A stretch of 25,103 bases of DNA from Eubacteriales bacterium (GCA_030527765.1 JAUNAE010000015.1:1-25103); one strand, 5' to 3'. Positions 15,229 through 23,081 are shown, numbered from the stretch's first letter. Numbers and translations are program-made. Notes: generated by a model not told the origin, from the sequence alone.

Positions 15229-16551
15229 ATGAAGAAATATATGAAATCAGGAAAAATGGCTCGTCGAATTTCTGTTGTAATGGCACTGCTGTTAACCGCA
15301 GGCGCTGCACAGTGGACAATAGGAGCAGCCACTGAAGAACCGGCAGATCAGATTGTAATCGAGGATACAGCAGAAGAGGTTGAGACAGAAGTTTCAGAGG
15401 ATACAGCAGAAGAGGTTGAGACAGAAACTGCAGATGTGAAATTAAATGATGAGTTTTGTAATGCGGCAGCGAATTTTTCTCTGAATCTGATGAAAGAACT
15501 TCTCAAAGAGAATGAGAACCGTCTGATTTCCGGAGAGTCTGTTTCCGAAGCGCTGGCAGTTGTAGCTTCCGGTGCACAGGGAGAGACCAGAGAGGAACTG
15601 GAGCAGACGCTCATGGGCGGTATGGATACAGAGACATATCAGAAACTTCTGGCGGCATTCCACAAAAATCTGTCTGAGAATGCATGGAGTACTTTTTCCA
15701 CCGCAGACGGTATCTGGCTGAACGAGAATCAGGGAATTTCTCTTCTGGATGATTTCGTGTCACAGAATCAGGAGAATTTTGGGGCGGCAGTTCAGGCTGC
15801 ACCGTTTAATGAAGATACGCTGAAAGAGATCAATGACTGGGTATCTGAGCATACGAATGGAATGATTCCACAGATGCTGGACCATCTGTCAGAAGATGAA
15901 ATCATTCATATTCTGAACGCCACTGTTTTTGAAGGGGAATGGGTAGATCCTTTTTACCGTGTGCAGGAAGGAACTTTCACCGATGCTTCCGGACAGGAAC
16001 AGAAAGCAGATATGATGTACAGTACAGAGGAACGTTATATTGAACTTGGGAATGGAGTCGGATTTGTCAAGGATTATGTAGGCGGTCAATTCACATTTGT
16101 TGGTATTCTTCCTGAGGAAGGTACAAGTCTTACAGATTATCTTGCAGATCTGACCGGAGAAGAATTCTTAAGCGCTTATCAGAACGCGAAGAGCGACAAG
16201 ATTGTAGAAGTTCAGCTTCCGAAGTTTACGTTTGATGATACAACGATGATGAAGGACGCGCTGGAAGCCATGGGAATCAAGAAAGCATTTTCTGAAGAGG
16301 CAGATTTCTCTCTGATGACAGAAGCAAATCTTTCTGTTGACCAGATTCTTCACAAGACGCATATTGAAGTAGATGAGAACGGAACCAAGGCGGCAGCGGC
16401 AACGGATGTTGCAATCAAAGCGACCGCAGCATTTGACGAGGAAACGAAGGAAATTCTGGAAATTAAACTGGATCGCCCGTACTTCTATGCAATCGTAAAT
16501 ACTGAAACAGGTATCCCGCTGTTCTTTGGCGCGCAGAACACAATGGAATAA
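15229..16551 (+). CDS. Secreted serpin (serine protease inhibitor)
   Basis: This 440-residue protein has a Sec signal peptide (MKKYMKSGKMARR, hydrophobic core, AQWTIGAA) without a lipobox cysteine, so it is predicted to be secreted. A short acidic linker (~36-70) contains a 12-residue tandem duplication. The serpin fold fills ~72-440: LAVVASGAQGETREELEQTL, ILNATVFEGEW, HKTHIEVDENGT and the C-terminal RPYFYAIVNTETGIPLFFG. The hinge GTKAAAAT (385-392) is of the inhibitory type, with small residues at P12-P9. Counting from P15 Gly385 places the scissile bond near Thr399-Ala400, and small P1 residues suggest elastase- or subtilisin-like targets. Gut bacterial serpins are known to inhibit host or microbial proteases; the target here is inference. 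ATG 15229 follows AGGAGG at 15216-15221 with 7-base spacing. Confidence 0.95.
   Translation: MKKYMKSGKMARRISVVMALLLTAGAAQWTIGAATEEPADQIVIEDTAEEVETEVSEDTAEEVETETADVKLNDEFCNAAANFSLNLMKELLKENENRLISGESVSEALAVVASGAQGETREELEQTLMGGMDTETYQKLLAAFHKNLSENAWSTFSTADGIWLNENQGISLLDDFVSQNQENFGAAVQAAPFNEDTLKEINDWVSEHTNGMIPQMLDHLSEDEIIHILNATVFEGEWVDPFYRVQEGTFTDASGQEQKADMMYSTEERYIELGNGVGFVKDYVGGQFTFVGILPEEGTSLTDYLADLTGEEFLSAYQNAKSDKIVEVQLPKFTFDDTTMMKDALEAMGIKKAFSEEADFSLMTEANLSVDQILHKTHIEVDENGTKAAAATDVAIKATAAFDEETKEILEIKLDRPYFYAIVNTETGIPLFFGAQNTME
15361..15432 (+). repeat. 36-base tandem duplication in the serpin linker
   Basis: Units 15361-15396 and 15397-15432 are identical over their first 30 bases and differ only at the end. 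Each encodes E-D-T-A-E-E-V-E-T-E plus two residues. The near identity points to a recent duplication. Confidence 0.9.
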
Positions 16552-16595
16552 GTGCAGGTGCACAGTTTGTGTACATTGCGAAGTGAGTTACAGTT

Positions 16596-16625
16596 TAACC
16601 GAAGCGGATTGTGAATATCCGTTTG
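16596..16625 (+). repeat. Intergenic palindrome, copy 3
   Basis: TAACCGAAGCGGATT followed by GTGAATATCCGTTTG. Over 24 bases it differs from copy 4 at only two positions. AGCGGAT pairs with ATCCGTT-type sequence around TGTGA. It lies between the serpin stop and the carboxypeptidase start. Confidence 0.65.
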
Positions 16626-16647
16626 CCCCTTGGGCTAAGGGAAGGAC

Positions 16648-16653
16648 AGGAGG
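16648..16653 (+). promoter_or_regulatory. Ribosome binding site that points to a TTG start
   Basis: AGGAGG lies 6 bases before TTG at 16660. No in-frame ATG is available before the basic segment and membrane anchor. Confidence 0.8.
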
Positions 16654-16659
16654 TCCCGA

Positions 16660-17637
16660 TTGGCGAGACGAAGAAATAGAGCAACGTACCAAAGAAAACA
16701 AAGAAAGAAACATAGCAAAAGCTCCATAATCCTTTGCGGGATTATGGAGCTATTGATCGTTATGGCACTGGCCACAATGATTTTCTGGAACAAAGGACTG
16801 GGAGATTGGATCGGAAGCTTTTCGAATCCGGTTATAAAAGAACTGGATCTGTCGGGAATTCACAGCCCCAATGCAGTCCTTATGCGAAAGAATGGAAAGG
16901 TTCTGGGAGGAATCAATCAGGATGAACGGATTTACCCGGCTTCCATGACGAAGCTTATGACGGCAGTCATCGCCCTTGAGAAACTTCCGAACCTGGAGGA
17001 AACCATCACTCTCACGGACGATGTGTTTGCCGGTCTGGCAGAGCAGGATGCGACTCAGGCCGGATTCCAGCCTGGAGAGACGGTGAATGTGAAGGATCTG
17101 GTGTACGGTGTGATCCTGCCATCAGGAGCAGAGTGCTGCATTGCCCTTTCCAACAGAATCGCCGGGTCAGAGGAAGAGTTTGCCCGGCTGATGAATCGGA
17201 AGGCACAGCGTCTTGGAATGAAGAATACGAATTTCCGTGATTCTACCGGCCTCCACGATCCGGAACACTACAGTACGGTGTATGACATGGCACTGCTGTT
17301 AAAATACTGTATGAAAAACAAGGTGCTTCGTGAGATTCTGACAAGTCCTTATTATACAACCGCCGGAACCAACGTTCATCCGGACGGAATTACCTTCTAT
17401 AGTACGATGCATCGGAATATACCGGATCCTATGGTGACAGAAGGGAGAATTCTGGGAGGAAAAACAGGCTATACAAGTCAGGCCGGTCAGTGTCTGGCAA
17501 GCTTTGCAGTGATTGATAATAAGGAGTATATTCTTGTGACCGCAGGGGCCGAAGGAACGACGGAATCTCCTTATCACATAGAAGATGCACGTATTGTTTA
17601 TGAACGTCTCGGAAGAAAAGTGCAGGAGCTTAAGTGA
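16660..17637 (+). CDS. Membrane-anchored D-alanyl-D-alanine carboxypeptidase (PBP5-like, S11)
   Basis: This 325-residue type II membrane protein has a very basic cytoplasmic N-terminus (MARRRNRATYQRKQRKKHSK), one membrane segment (~22-43) and an external transpeptidase-type domain. Active-site motifs are SMTK (Ser95, Lys98) and KTG (268-270). The second motif, normally S-x-N, reads S155-G-A, with AECC following, a form seen in some clostridial relatives of this family. It trims terminal D-Ala from peptidoglycan stem peptides. It lacks the C-terminal beta domain and amphipathic anchor of classical PBP5; the N-terminal helix replaces them. The start is TTG 16660 after AGGAGG. Placement after glmS and the serpin groups it with envelope functions, but the 108-base gap with repeat copy 3 leaves co-transcription uncertain. 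Confidence 0.92.
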   Translation: MARRRNRATYQRKQRKKHSKSSIILCGIMELLIVMALATMIFWNKGLGDWIGSFSNPVIKELDLSGIHSPNAVLMRKNGKVLGGINQDERIYPASMTKLMTAVIALEKLPNLEETITLTDDVFAGLAEQDATQAGFQPGETVNVKDLVYGVILPSGAECCIALSNRIAGSEEEFARLMNRKAQRLGMKNTNFRDSTGLHDPEHYSTVYDMALLLKYCMKNKVLREILTSPYYTTAGTNVHPDGITFYSTMHRNIPDPMVTEGRILGGKTGYTSQAGQCLASFAVIDNKEYILVTAGAEGTTESPYHIEDARIVYERLGRKVQELK

Positions 17638-17645
17638 GTTTTTTT

Positions 17646-17689
17646 TACCGAATCAAGATAGCGAAGCGAATTGTGAATATCCGCTTAAC
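17646..17689 (+). repeat. Intergenic palindrome, copy 4 (longest form)
   Basis: It starts ACCGAATCAA, contains GATAGCGAAGCGAATT, then GTGAATATCCGCTTAAC. AGCGAAT pairs imperfectly with ATATCCGCT. It shares its start with copy 2, GATAGCGAA with copy 1 and 24 bases with copy 3, so it joins all four copies into one family. It follows an eight-T tract just after the carboxypeptidase stop. Confidence 0.65.
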
Positions 17690-17819
17690 AAATTACCGGG
17701 AAATTGTTTGTAGATGATCTAATTTTGTCGATGAAAAAATGGGAAATTCGATGATTCAAAGCTTGTGCAATTTGTTCTTCTCCGTTAAACTTTATGAATA
17801 TACAGAACTATAAAGACTG

Positions 17820-17825
17820 TATAAT
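17820..17825 (+). promoter_or_regulatory. -10 box of the acyltransferase gene
   Basis: A perfect TATAAT with no clear -35 at 17 bases. A start of transcription near 17832 would leave the ATG at 17838 with almost no leader, which favours the start at 17862. Confidence 0.5.
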
Positions 17826-17842
17826 GACATAAGAATTATGAA

Positions 17843-17850
17843 AAAGGGGA
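17843..17850 (+). promoter_or_regulatory. Ribosome binding site choosing the downstream ATG
   Basis: AAAGGGGA lies 11 bases before ATG at 17862. The alternative ATG at 17838 has no such site before it. Confidence 0.5.
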
Positions 17851-17861
17851 ATCTTTCGTTA

Positions 17862-18974
17862 ATGAGTGATAAGATTTTTTTAAGGTCAACAAGGCGAATT
17901 GCCTGGTTGGATCTGGCGAAAGGTATCGGTATCATGCTTGTGGTGTGGGCGCATGCCAGAGGACCGGGCATGACCTATATTTATTTGTTTCATATGCCCA
18001 TGTTTTTTATGATATCGGGTTATTTATATAACGCAAAAGACAGCTGGCCAAGATTTGTCTGGAAGCGGATCTGCAGTTTGTATATTCCGTTTATTTTCTG
18101 GAATGTGCTTGCCCATCTGATTCGCTACTGGACACAGTATCTCCCGATTACCTGGGAAACGACCAGAACCTGGATTATCAACACCCTTCTGACAATGGAC
18201 AAAAACAGCAGGATTTTTGGGGTATCCTGGTTTTTGGGTTCTTTGTTTCTCATGGCGGTAGTTTACAAAACTCTGGACGTTCTTCTTTGCTGGATGCCCC
18301 TGAGGAAATGGTTTTTCATGCTTCTGTTTACGGTGGCAGCGTGTGTATCTTTTGTAATTCCGCTTCCCTTTGCACTGAATCGAACGCTGATCCTCAGTAT
18401 GTTTTATGCATTTGGAGTCCTGATGAAAGAACACAAAGATTCATGGGAAAAAATTCTCCACCCGTCATGGGGAATTGTTTTGGGAGTCGTTTTCTTCTGC
18501 ATTTTTGTATATTTTGGAAAAGACCACTACAGCAATATGGGAAAAAACGACTATTCTTCACCGGCGTTCTTCGTGTTGAGTTCTTTTATGATGTCTTACG
18601 TGATTCTTTATGGATCTTACCTTGTGGATAAATGGATCTTCAAAATCGGAACACTGTGGAAAGATCATCTGGTTGGGAGAATTATTGCAGGATTGCTTAG
18701 AGGACTTGAGCAGATTACTCTATGGTTCGGCAAGAACAGTATGGATATGGTGTTGTGGCAGTTTCTGTGCTTCAGGGTTGTCACCATCATTCAGATTCTT
18801 CGCTGGGGAAATCCCTTCTGGGAAACTCTTCTGGAGCATCCGACCACATATGTGACACGGGGAATCTGGTGGTTTCTGTATTTTCTGGCAGGAACCTTTC
18901 TGTCAGTTCTGTTGGGTAGTTTTCTCAGAGCAGGATTCTGGGGAAAAATATTCAGGAAACTTCATATAGTGTGA
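17862..18974 (+). CDS. Membrane acyltransferase, acyltransferase-3 family
   Basis: This 370-residue integral membrane protein has about ten hydrophobic segments. Its first helix carries the family signature WLDLAKGIGIMLVVWAHARG with the conserved His31, followed by YLFHMPMFFMISGYLY, both typical of OafA/NodX-like acyltransferases. Members transfer acetyl or other acyl groups from a cytoplasmic donor to sugars or other polymers at the membrane, usually modifying surface polysaccharide, teichoic acid or peptidoglycan. The acceptor is unknown. The gene stands alone behind its own -10 box, with an 81-base gap to the next gene; the polysaccharide exporter ~2 kb downstream on the other strand is a plausible functional partner, which is inference. 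The start could also be ATG 17838, eight residues earlier. Confidence 0.88.
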   Translation: MSDKIFLRSTRRIAWLDLAKGIGIMLVVWAHARGPGMTYIYLFHMPMFFMISGYLYNAKDSWPRFVWKRICSLYIPFIFWNVLAHLIRYWTQYLPITWETTRTWIINTLLTMDKNSRIFGVSWFLGSLFLMAVVYKTLDVLLCWMPLRKWFFMLLFTVAACVSFVIPLPFALNRTLILSMFYAFGVLMKEHKDSWEKILHPSWGIVLGVVFFCIFVYFGKDHYSNMGKNDYSSPAFFVLSSFMMSYVILYGSYLVDKWIFKIGTLWKDHLVGRIIAGLLRGLEQITLWFGKNSMDMVLWQFLCFRVVTIIQILRWGNPFWETLLEHPTTYVTRGIWWFLYFLAGTFLSVLLGSFLRAGFWGKIFRKLHIV

Positions 18975-19055
18975 GTGATAAGCGAGAATCTTAACCGATA
19001 AGCTACAGAGCAATTATGAAGTGTTGAATATTGCAAAAAGAAAGGGGGATTAGTA

Positions 19056-20168
19056 ATGAAGAAAAAACTGGTAATTGGTATGGTACTTCTTTTTTTCGCA
19101 AGTTTGCTGACAGCTTGCGGATCAAAGAGCAGCAGTACTTCATCGGAGAATACACAGGCAAGCAGTGCTTTGGAGAGCCTGACGGATTCATCCGACGCAG
19201 AGGAATCGTCTGAATCAGAAGGAACAACAGGCTCAGAATCGGAACATAACGGAGCGCCGATCGAAGTTCGGGAGGAAATCCGTACATCCCTTGAAGCAGC
19301 GCAGAAGATCGCCGGTTATACTGCGATCTGCAGCGACGGAACCTTCATCAGCGATGAGAGTGATCTGGAAGAAATCATGTCTTTCTATCGGACATTGGAT
19401 CTCAAGACACTGACCCTTCCGGAAACAAACGAGCCATATCTTGCACTGGCGACAGACGGAAAACTATACTATGGAACAACGATGTGTGCAGAAAATATTG
19501 AGGAGATTACCTACTATACTAAGCGGCAAACACCCGGAATCGCATCGGGATTTGCGATTGGTACGAATGGAACCGTCTATGAACTTAATTCGGAACATCT
19601 GTCCAATGTTCTGACGGTGGAAGAGCGTCCGGACATTGGCAAGATAACCAATATTTCTTATATGAACAGTTCAAAGAATAATTATGTAATTATTTATAAG
19701 GATGGCACGGTAGAGTATATGCCGGACGGAAATTCTGCAGAGGACTGGGCAGAATATGATATCTCAGGATGGAAAGATATTGCTCTCTTTGCACTTCAGA
19801 AATATCGTTCACCGGAAGCTGACCAAAATGAGAGTACCGTGGTGGCTGTCAGCGGAGATGGAACGGTATATGCGACAGGAACTCATGCAGAGGAGGTTCT
19901 TTCCTGGGGACCGCTTCGCTATATTGATGCATGCAGTGATACGATCGTGGGCGTAACAATGGACGGAGAACTGAAGGTGACTGGACGCAGTTTGGATTAT
20001 TTCTTTGCGACAAATGATCTCTCTGCCTGGAACAAAATTCTTGCAGTAGAAGCAACAGAGGCTGGATTTACTGCAGTCGATACAGAGGGCGGAGTCTATT
20101 TTATGGAGGACGGCTATGTGAAGTACTATAACAAAGAGAGTGGACAGGGAGTGATTCTCACAAAGTAA
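19056..20168 (+). CDS. Lipoprotein with beta-propeller-like (RCC1-type) repeats
   Basis: This 370-residue protein has a lipoprotein signal (MKKKLVIGMVLLFFASLLTAC, lipobox LLTAC, Cys21). A Ser/Glu-rich low-complexity linker (~22-65) follows. The rest contains at least six short repeats with the pattern hydrophobic-x-x-x-DGxxY/V: LALATDGKLYYGT, FAIGTNGTVYEL, VIIYKDGTVEYM, VVAVSGDGTVYATG, VGVTMDGELKVTG and FTAVDTEGGVYFM. This is typical of RCC1/YncE-like beta propellers. It is displayed on the outer face of the membrane; a scaffold or ligand-binding role is likely, with no catalytic residues evident. ATG 19056 follows AAAGGGGG with 7-base spacing. A strong terminator follows. The specific function is unknown. 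Confidence 0.8.
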   Translation: MKKKLVIGMVLLFFASLLTACGSKSSSTSSENTQASSALESLTDSSDAEESSESEGTTGSESEHNGAPIEVREEIRTSLEAAQKIAGYTAICSDGTFISDESDLEEIMSFYRTLDLKTLTLPETNEPYLALATDGKLYYGTTMCAENIEEITYYTKRQTPGIASGFAIGTNGTVYELNSEHLSNVLTVEERPDIGKITNISYMNSSKNNYVIIYKDGTVEYMPDGNSAEDWAEYDISGWKDIALFALQKYRSPEADQNESTVVAVSGDGTVYATGTHAEEVLSWGPLRYIDACSDTIVGVTMDGELKVTGRSLDYFFATNDLSAWNKILAVEATEAGFTAVDTEGGVYFMEDGYVKYYNKESGQGVILTK

Positions 20169-20205
20169 TTCGGATGGAAACACCGTCGATTTCATGAATA
20201 GTAAT

Positions 20206-20243
20206 AAGGCGTCAGTCAACCGTGATGTTTGACTGGCGCCTTT
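20206..20243 (+). terminator. Rho-independent terminator of the lipoprotein gene
   Basis: AAGGCGTCAGTCAA (20206-20219) pairs with TTGACTGGCGCCTTT (20229-20243) with one mismatch, giving a 13-14 base-pair stem and a short T tract. Confidence 0.88.
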
Positions 20244-20252
20244 CTTGCTAAT

Positions 20253-20287
20253 AAAAAAAGGGACTATTTTTCATAGCCCCTTTTTTT
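20253..20287. terminator. Bidirectional terminator between convergent operons
   Basis: A7-GGGACTAT (20253-20267) faces ATAGCCCC-T7 (20273-20287) around TTTTC. The A and T tracts allow use on both strands, ending the minus-strand exporter operon and backing up the plus-strand terminator. Confidence 0.88.
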
Positions 20288-20318
20288 ATTACAGTTAAAC
20301 TTTTTTTGTACTTGAAGA

Positions 20319-21086
20319 TTATTGGTCTTCAAGAATTTCGTAGCTGCTGAGTTCCTGCTGTTCGCTGTAGGCATCACAGACAGGACCGGATTCTCCGCTC
20401 ATCAGGACATCTCCGTGATCCAGCCAGATGGCATGGGTACACAGGTTTTTGACCTGATCGATGTTGTGGGATACGAAGAGAAGAGTCGTACCGCTGGAAA
20501 GCATCTGCTCCATACGTTCGTTACACTTCTTACGGAACTTGTAATCACCAACGGAAAGAACCTCGTCACAGATCAGAATCTGCGGGTTTACCATAGTCGC
20601 AACGGAAAAACCGAGGCGGGCTTTCATACCGGAGGAGTAGTTCTTAATCGGTGAATCGAGGAATTTGTGAAGTTCTGCAAAATCGACGATCTCATCAAAA
20701 TGTTCTTCCATGAATTTGTGAGAGTGTCCAAGGACTGCACCGTTCAGGAAAATATTTTCCCTTGCTGTGAGGTCCTGGTCAAAACCAGCTCCAAGCTCAA
20801 TCAGAGGAGCGATTTTTCCACGAACTGTAACCTTGCCGCTGTAAGGCTTCAGAATTCTCGCCACTGCCTTCAGAAGAGTGGATTTTCCGGAACCGTTGGT
20901 ACCGATCAGACCCCAGGCTTCTCCGGGTTTTACATGAAGGTTTACGTCCTTCAATGCAAAAAATTCCTGAAACATCAGCTCGTTCTTGGCAAGCTTGATC
21001 GCATATTCTTTGAGATTGTTTGTTTTCTCGCTGGCAAGATTGAAACGGATGGACAGATGGTCCACGTCAATAATATTTTGTGCCAT
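20319..21086 (-). CDS. Polysaccharide/teichoic-acid-type ABC exporter, ATP-binding protein (Wzt/TagH-like)
   Basis: This 255-residue ATPase has Walker A GTNGSGKST (62-70), the signature YSSGMKARLGF (150-160, the YSSGM form typical of Wzt/TagH exporters), Walker B ILICDEVLSVGD (Glu175) and the switch His207 in FVSHN. Before Walker A there is the long insert with a LKEYAIKLAK/EFFALKDVN pattern found in this subfamily. It powers export of an undecaprenyl-linked glycan or wall polymer through the permease encoded just upstream. It lacks the C-terminal carbohydrate-binding domain of some Wzt proteins. GGAGG at 21092-21096 lies 5 bases before ATG 21086; a second ATG overlaps the permease TGA. A longer frame up to 21266 runs inside the permease gene and is rejected. 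No glycosyltransferases are in the window. Confidence 0.92.
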   Translation of the reverse strand: MAQNIIDVDHLSIRFNLASEKTNNLKEYAIKLAKNELMFQEFFALKDVNLHVKPGEAWGLIGTNGSGKSTLLKAVARILKPYSGKVTVRGKIAPLIELGAGFDQDLTARENIFLNGAVLGHSHKFMEEHFDEIVDFAELHKFLDSPIKNYSSGMKARLGFSVATMVNPQILICDEVLSVGDYKFRKKCNERMEQMLSSGTTLLFVSHNIDQVKNLCTHAIWLDHGDVLMSGESGPVCDAYSEQQELSSYEILEDQ

Positions 21087-21091
21087 GTTTG

Positions 21092-21096
21092 CCTCC
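21092..21096 (-). promoter_or_regulatory. Ribosome binding site fixing the ATPase start
   Basis: GGAGG on the minus strand sits 5 bases before ATG 21086 and immediately after the permease stop at 21098-21100, implying translational coupling. Confidence 0.75.
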
Positions 21097-21097
21097 A

Positions 21098-21886
21098 TCA
21101 GATATAGAGAATAAAGTTGTCCTTGCGGCGGCTGAACAGCCATACGCCGAGAACAAGAGATACGATAGCAATGAGGAAGCCGCCGACTACAAGGCGAACC
21201 TCCGGAAACTGTCCGTACAATGTAAGTGACCTGAACTGAGCTACATAGTAATACAGAGGGTTGCATGTTTTGATAAATGTCTGAATTCCCTCCGGAAGCT
21301 GCTCAATCGGGTAAAAGATCGGGGTCAGGTACATCCATGCAGTGGTGATCGCACGATAAATGTACTGAATATCCCTGAAGAATACATTCAGTTCTGCCAG
21401 AATGAAACCAAGTCCGCAGCAGAAAACATAGAGCTGCAGGATTACAAATGGAATCAGAAGCATATGCCAGTGGAATGGAGCTCTTGTAGCGATCATAACG
21501 ATCAGGAGAGCACCCAGGGTGAATACCATCTCCACCATGGAACTGGTCACCTTTGCAAGAGTGAAAATGTATTTTGGAACATAAGTCTTTTTCAAGAGGG
21601 ATGCATTGCCTGTGACGGATTTCATAGCTGCATTGGTACTCTGATTCATGAAATCGTAGCTCATACGTCCGATGAGCAGGTAAACCGGGTAATTCGCAAT
21701 GTTGTGTTTGAACATTGCAGAGAATACAACGGTCATGACGATCATGACAAGAAGTGGATTCAGAATACTCCACAGGTATCCGAGAAAGCTTCGGCGATAT
21801 TTCAGTTTCAGGTCACGGCTGACCAGCTGTTTCAGAAGATCGCTGTATTTGATAAATGTTTTGATTCTATAACGGAAGGAACTCAT
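21098..21886 (-). CDS. Polysaccharide/teichoic-acid-type ABC exporter permease (Wzm/TagG-like, ABC-2)
   Basis: This 262-residue membrane protein shows the ABC-2 exporter signature: cytoplasmic interface RDLKLKYRRSFLGYLWSILN, then about six membrane helices, FFRDIQYIYRAITTAWMYLT and PIFYPIEQLPEG before the last pair, and LYYYVAQFR. This pattern belongs to Wzm/TagG/KpsM-type permeases that pass lipid-linked polysaccharide or teichoic acid precursors across the membrane. It ends 12 bases before the ATPase start and begins 20 bases after the stop of the DUF6273 protein, so the three form one operon. A ribosome binding site AAAGGA lies 11-12 bases upstream. Confidence 0.92.
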   Translation of the reverse strand: MSSFRYRIKTFIKYSDLLKQLVSRDLKLKYRRSFLGYLWSILNPLLVMIVMTVVFSAMFKHNIANYPVYLLIGRMSYDFMNQSTNAAMKSVTGNASLLKKTYVPKYIFTLAKVTSSMVEMVFTLGALLIVMIATRAPFHWHMLLIPFVILQLYVFCCGLGFILAELNVFFRDIQYIYRAITTAWMYLTPIFYPIEQLPEGIQTFIKTCNPLYYYVAQFRSLTLYGQFPEVRLVVGGFLIAIVSLVLGVWLFSRRKDNFILYI

Positions 21887-21906
21887 TCTTATCAGTGTCC
21901 TTTCTC

Positions 21907-23007
21907 TTATTGCAAGGATGCGTCTGCATCCTCAGTCTGAACCCAGATCACCGGGCAGGTATAGAAATCGGTTGTATCTACCGGATATCCATAATCCATA
22001 ATGGTTCTTCGGGATGACATGAACTGGGCTGTGTTGGAAGCGTTGCCCGGAGCAAGAAGCCAGAGGTTCATGCTGATGCCATCGATGATCTCGGAATAAG
22101 TTGTGATGTCATCAGGAGTCAGGATGGTTACCTGATCTTCTGTGTTATTTCCGCCGTCTGTATCATAAGTTTCATTGTCGAGAGCGGTTGTGGTGAGAGT
22201 CAGAATTCTGGAACGCTCCTCGTCCTGGAATCCTTCGGTGAGGAAGTCTCCATTCAGCCATTCTCTCAGGGAGCTTGTTTCCCAGGTGACATCTTCGTCG
22301 GTATCATTGTAAGGGCGATGACGGAGTTCTTCGTGTTTCTCTGCGTGGTTCATGAGCAGGCGGACACGACCGTCTTCTTTGTTCAGTACGTACCAGTTGT
22401 AATTTCCGAAGGTGATTACATCGCCCTCTTCATAACTGCCATCGATTCCCGGATGGTCATCTTTGGCGGAATTCTGAGAATCTGCATTTCCGGTAGTGGA
22501 ACCGGTTGTAATGTAGAGCCAGAGTTTATTCCAGGTACTGGAGTTGAAGAACCAGATCATTCCGATCACTAACAATACCAGAATTGAGAGTGTCACAGTT
22601 TTTCGGCGCGCATTCCGTTTGCCGTAAATGGTGCGCTGTTCTTCGCAGGTCTGTTTCTGTGCTGCTGCATCTTTGTAATCGCCGAGAGACTCGAACTGCC
22701 GGACAGCTTTGTCGTATCCTTTTTCGGAGTTTGCGGAGTCTCGAAGAGATTCTGCGAGCTCATATTGATATTCGAGTTCTTTTTGATCTGCGTCTTCTGC
22801 AATTTTCAGGCACTTGGCTTCCAGTTCTTTGGAATCCTGATAGTCACCCAACATGCGGAAGATATTGGCAGCGTTTCGATAGTTTTCGGCACGGAATCCT
22901 TCTTTTACGATGAAGGAGTCTCGTTCCATCATGCTCAGAGCTTTGTCGTAGAGCTCTTCCCGTGTTTTATAGACGGGCTTTGGCTGTTGCTTTTTTGTGT
23001 CTGCCAT
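21907..23007 (-). CDS. Membrane protein with TPR-like repeats and an extracellular DUF6273 domain
   Basis: This 366-residue protein has three parts. Residues ~15-125 hold two helical repeats with the motif YRNAANIFRMLGDYQDSKE and YDKAVRQFESLGDYKDAAA, a TPR/Sel1-like unit common in Firmicutes. A single membrane segment (~137-154) follows basic RNARRK, which predicts the repeats inside and the C-terminus outside. Residues ~195-360 match DUF6273 (DVITFGNYNWYVLNKEDGRVRLL, TWETSSLREWLNGDF), a domain seen on many bacterial surface proteins and related to formylglycine-enzyme-like/FGE-sulfatase-adjacent folds only loosely. It is first in the exporter operon, suggesting a role as an assembly or sensing partner of the exporter, which is inference. 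ATG 23007 follows AAAGGA on the minus strand. Function is unknown. Confidence 0.8.
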   Translation of the reverse strand: MADTKKQQPKPVYKTREELYDKALSMMERDSFIVKEGFRAENYRNAANIFRMLGDYQDSKELEAKCLKIAEDADQKELEYQYELAESLRDSANSEKGYDKAVRQFESLGDYKDAAAQKQTCEEQRTIYGKRNARRKTVTLSILVLLVIGMIWFFNSSTWNKLWLYITTGSTTGNADSQNSAKDDHPGIDGSYEEGDVITFGNYNWYVLNKEDGRVRLLMNHAEKHEELRHRPYNDTDEDVTWETSSLREWLNGDFLTEGFQDEERSRILTLTTTALDNETYDTDGGNNTEDQVTILTPDDITTYSEIIDGISMNLWLLAPGNASNTAQFMSSRRTIMDYGYPVDTTDFYTCPVIWVQTEDADASLQ

Positions 23008-23030
23008 GGTTACAAATCCTTTTCGTTTGC

Positions 23031-23069
23031 AACTATTCAGTACCTCTGTTGTTACTGGAGTGAATAGTT
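23031..23069 (-). promoter_or_regulatory. Inverted repeat in the leader of the exporter operon
   Basis: AACTATTCA (23031-23039) and TGAATAGTT (23061-23069) form a perfect 9-base inverted repeat around 21 bases. It would begin about six bases after the predicted transcription start. It could be a 5' stabilising hairpin or a protein site; the arm resembles those at 9699-9767. Confidence 0.55.
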
Positions 23070-23081
23070 ACATTCTTTCTT

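Noticed and set aside
15361..15432. Tandem repeat as a possible assembly artefact
   Set aside because: Frame is kept, units differ at their 3' ends, and the residues fit an exported acidic linker.
21087..21266. N-terminal extension of the exporter ATPase
   Set aside because: It lies within the permease coding sequence, is not homologous in character to ATPases, and a ribosome binding site marks ATG 21086.
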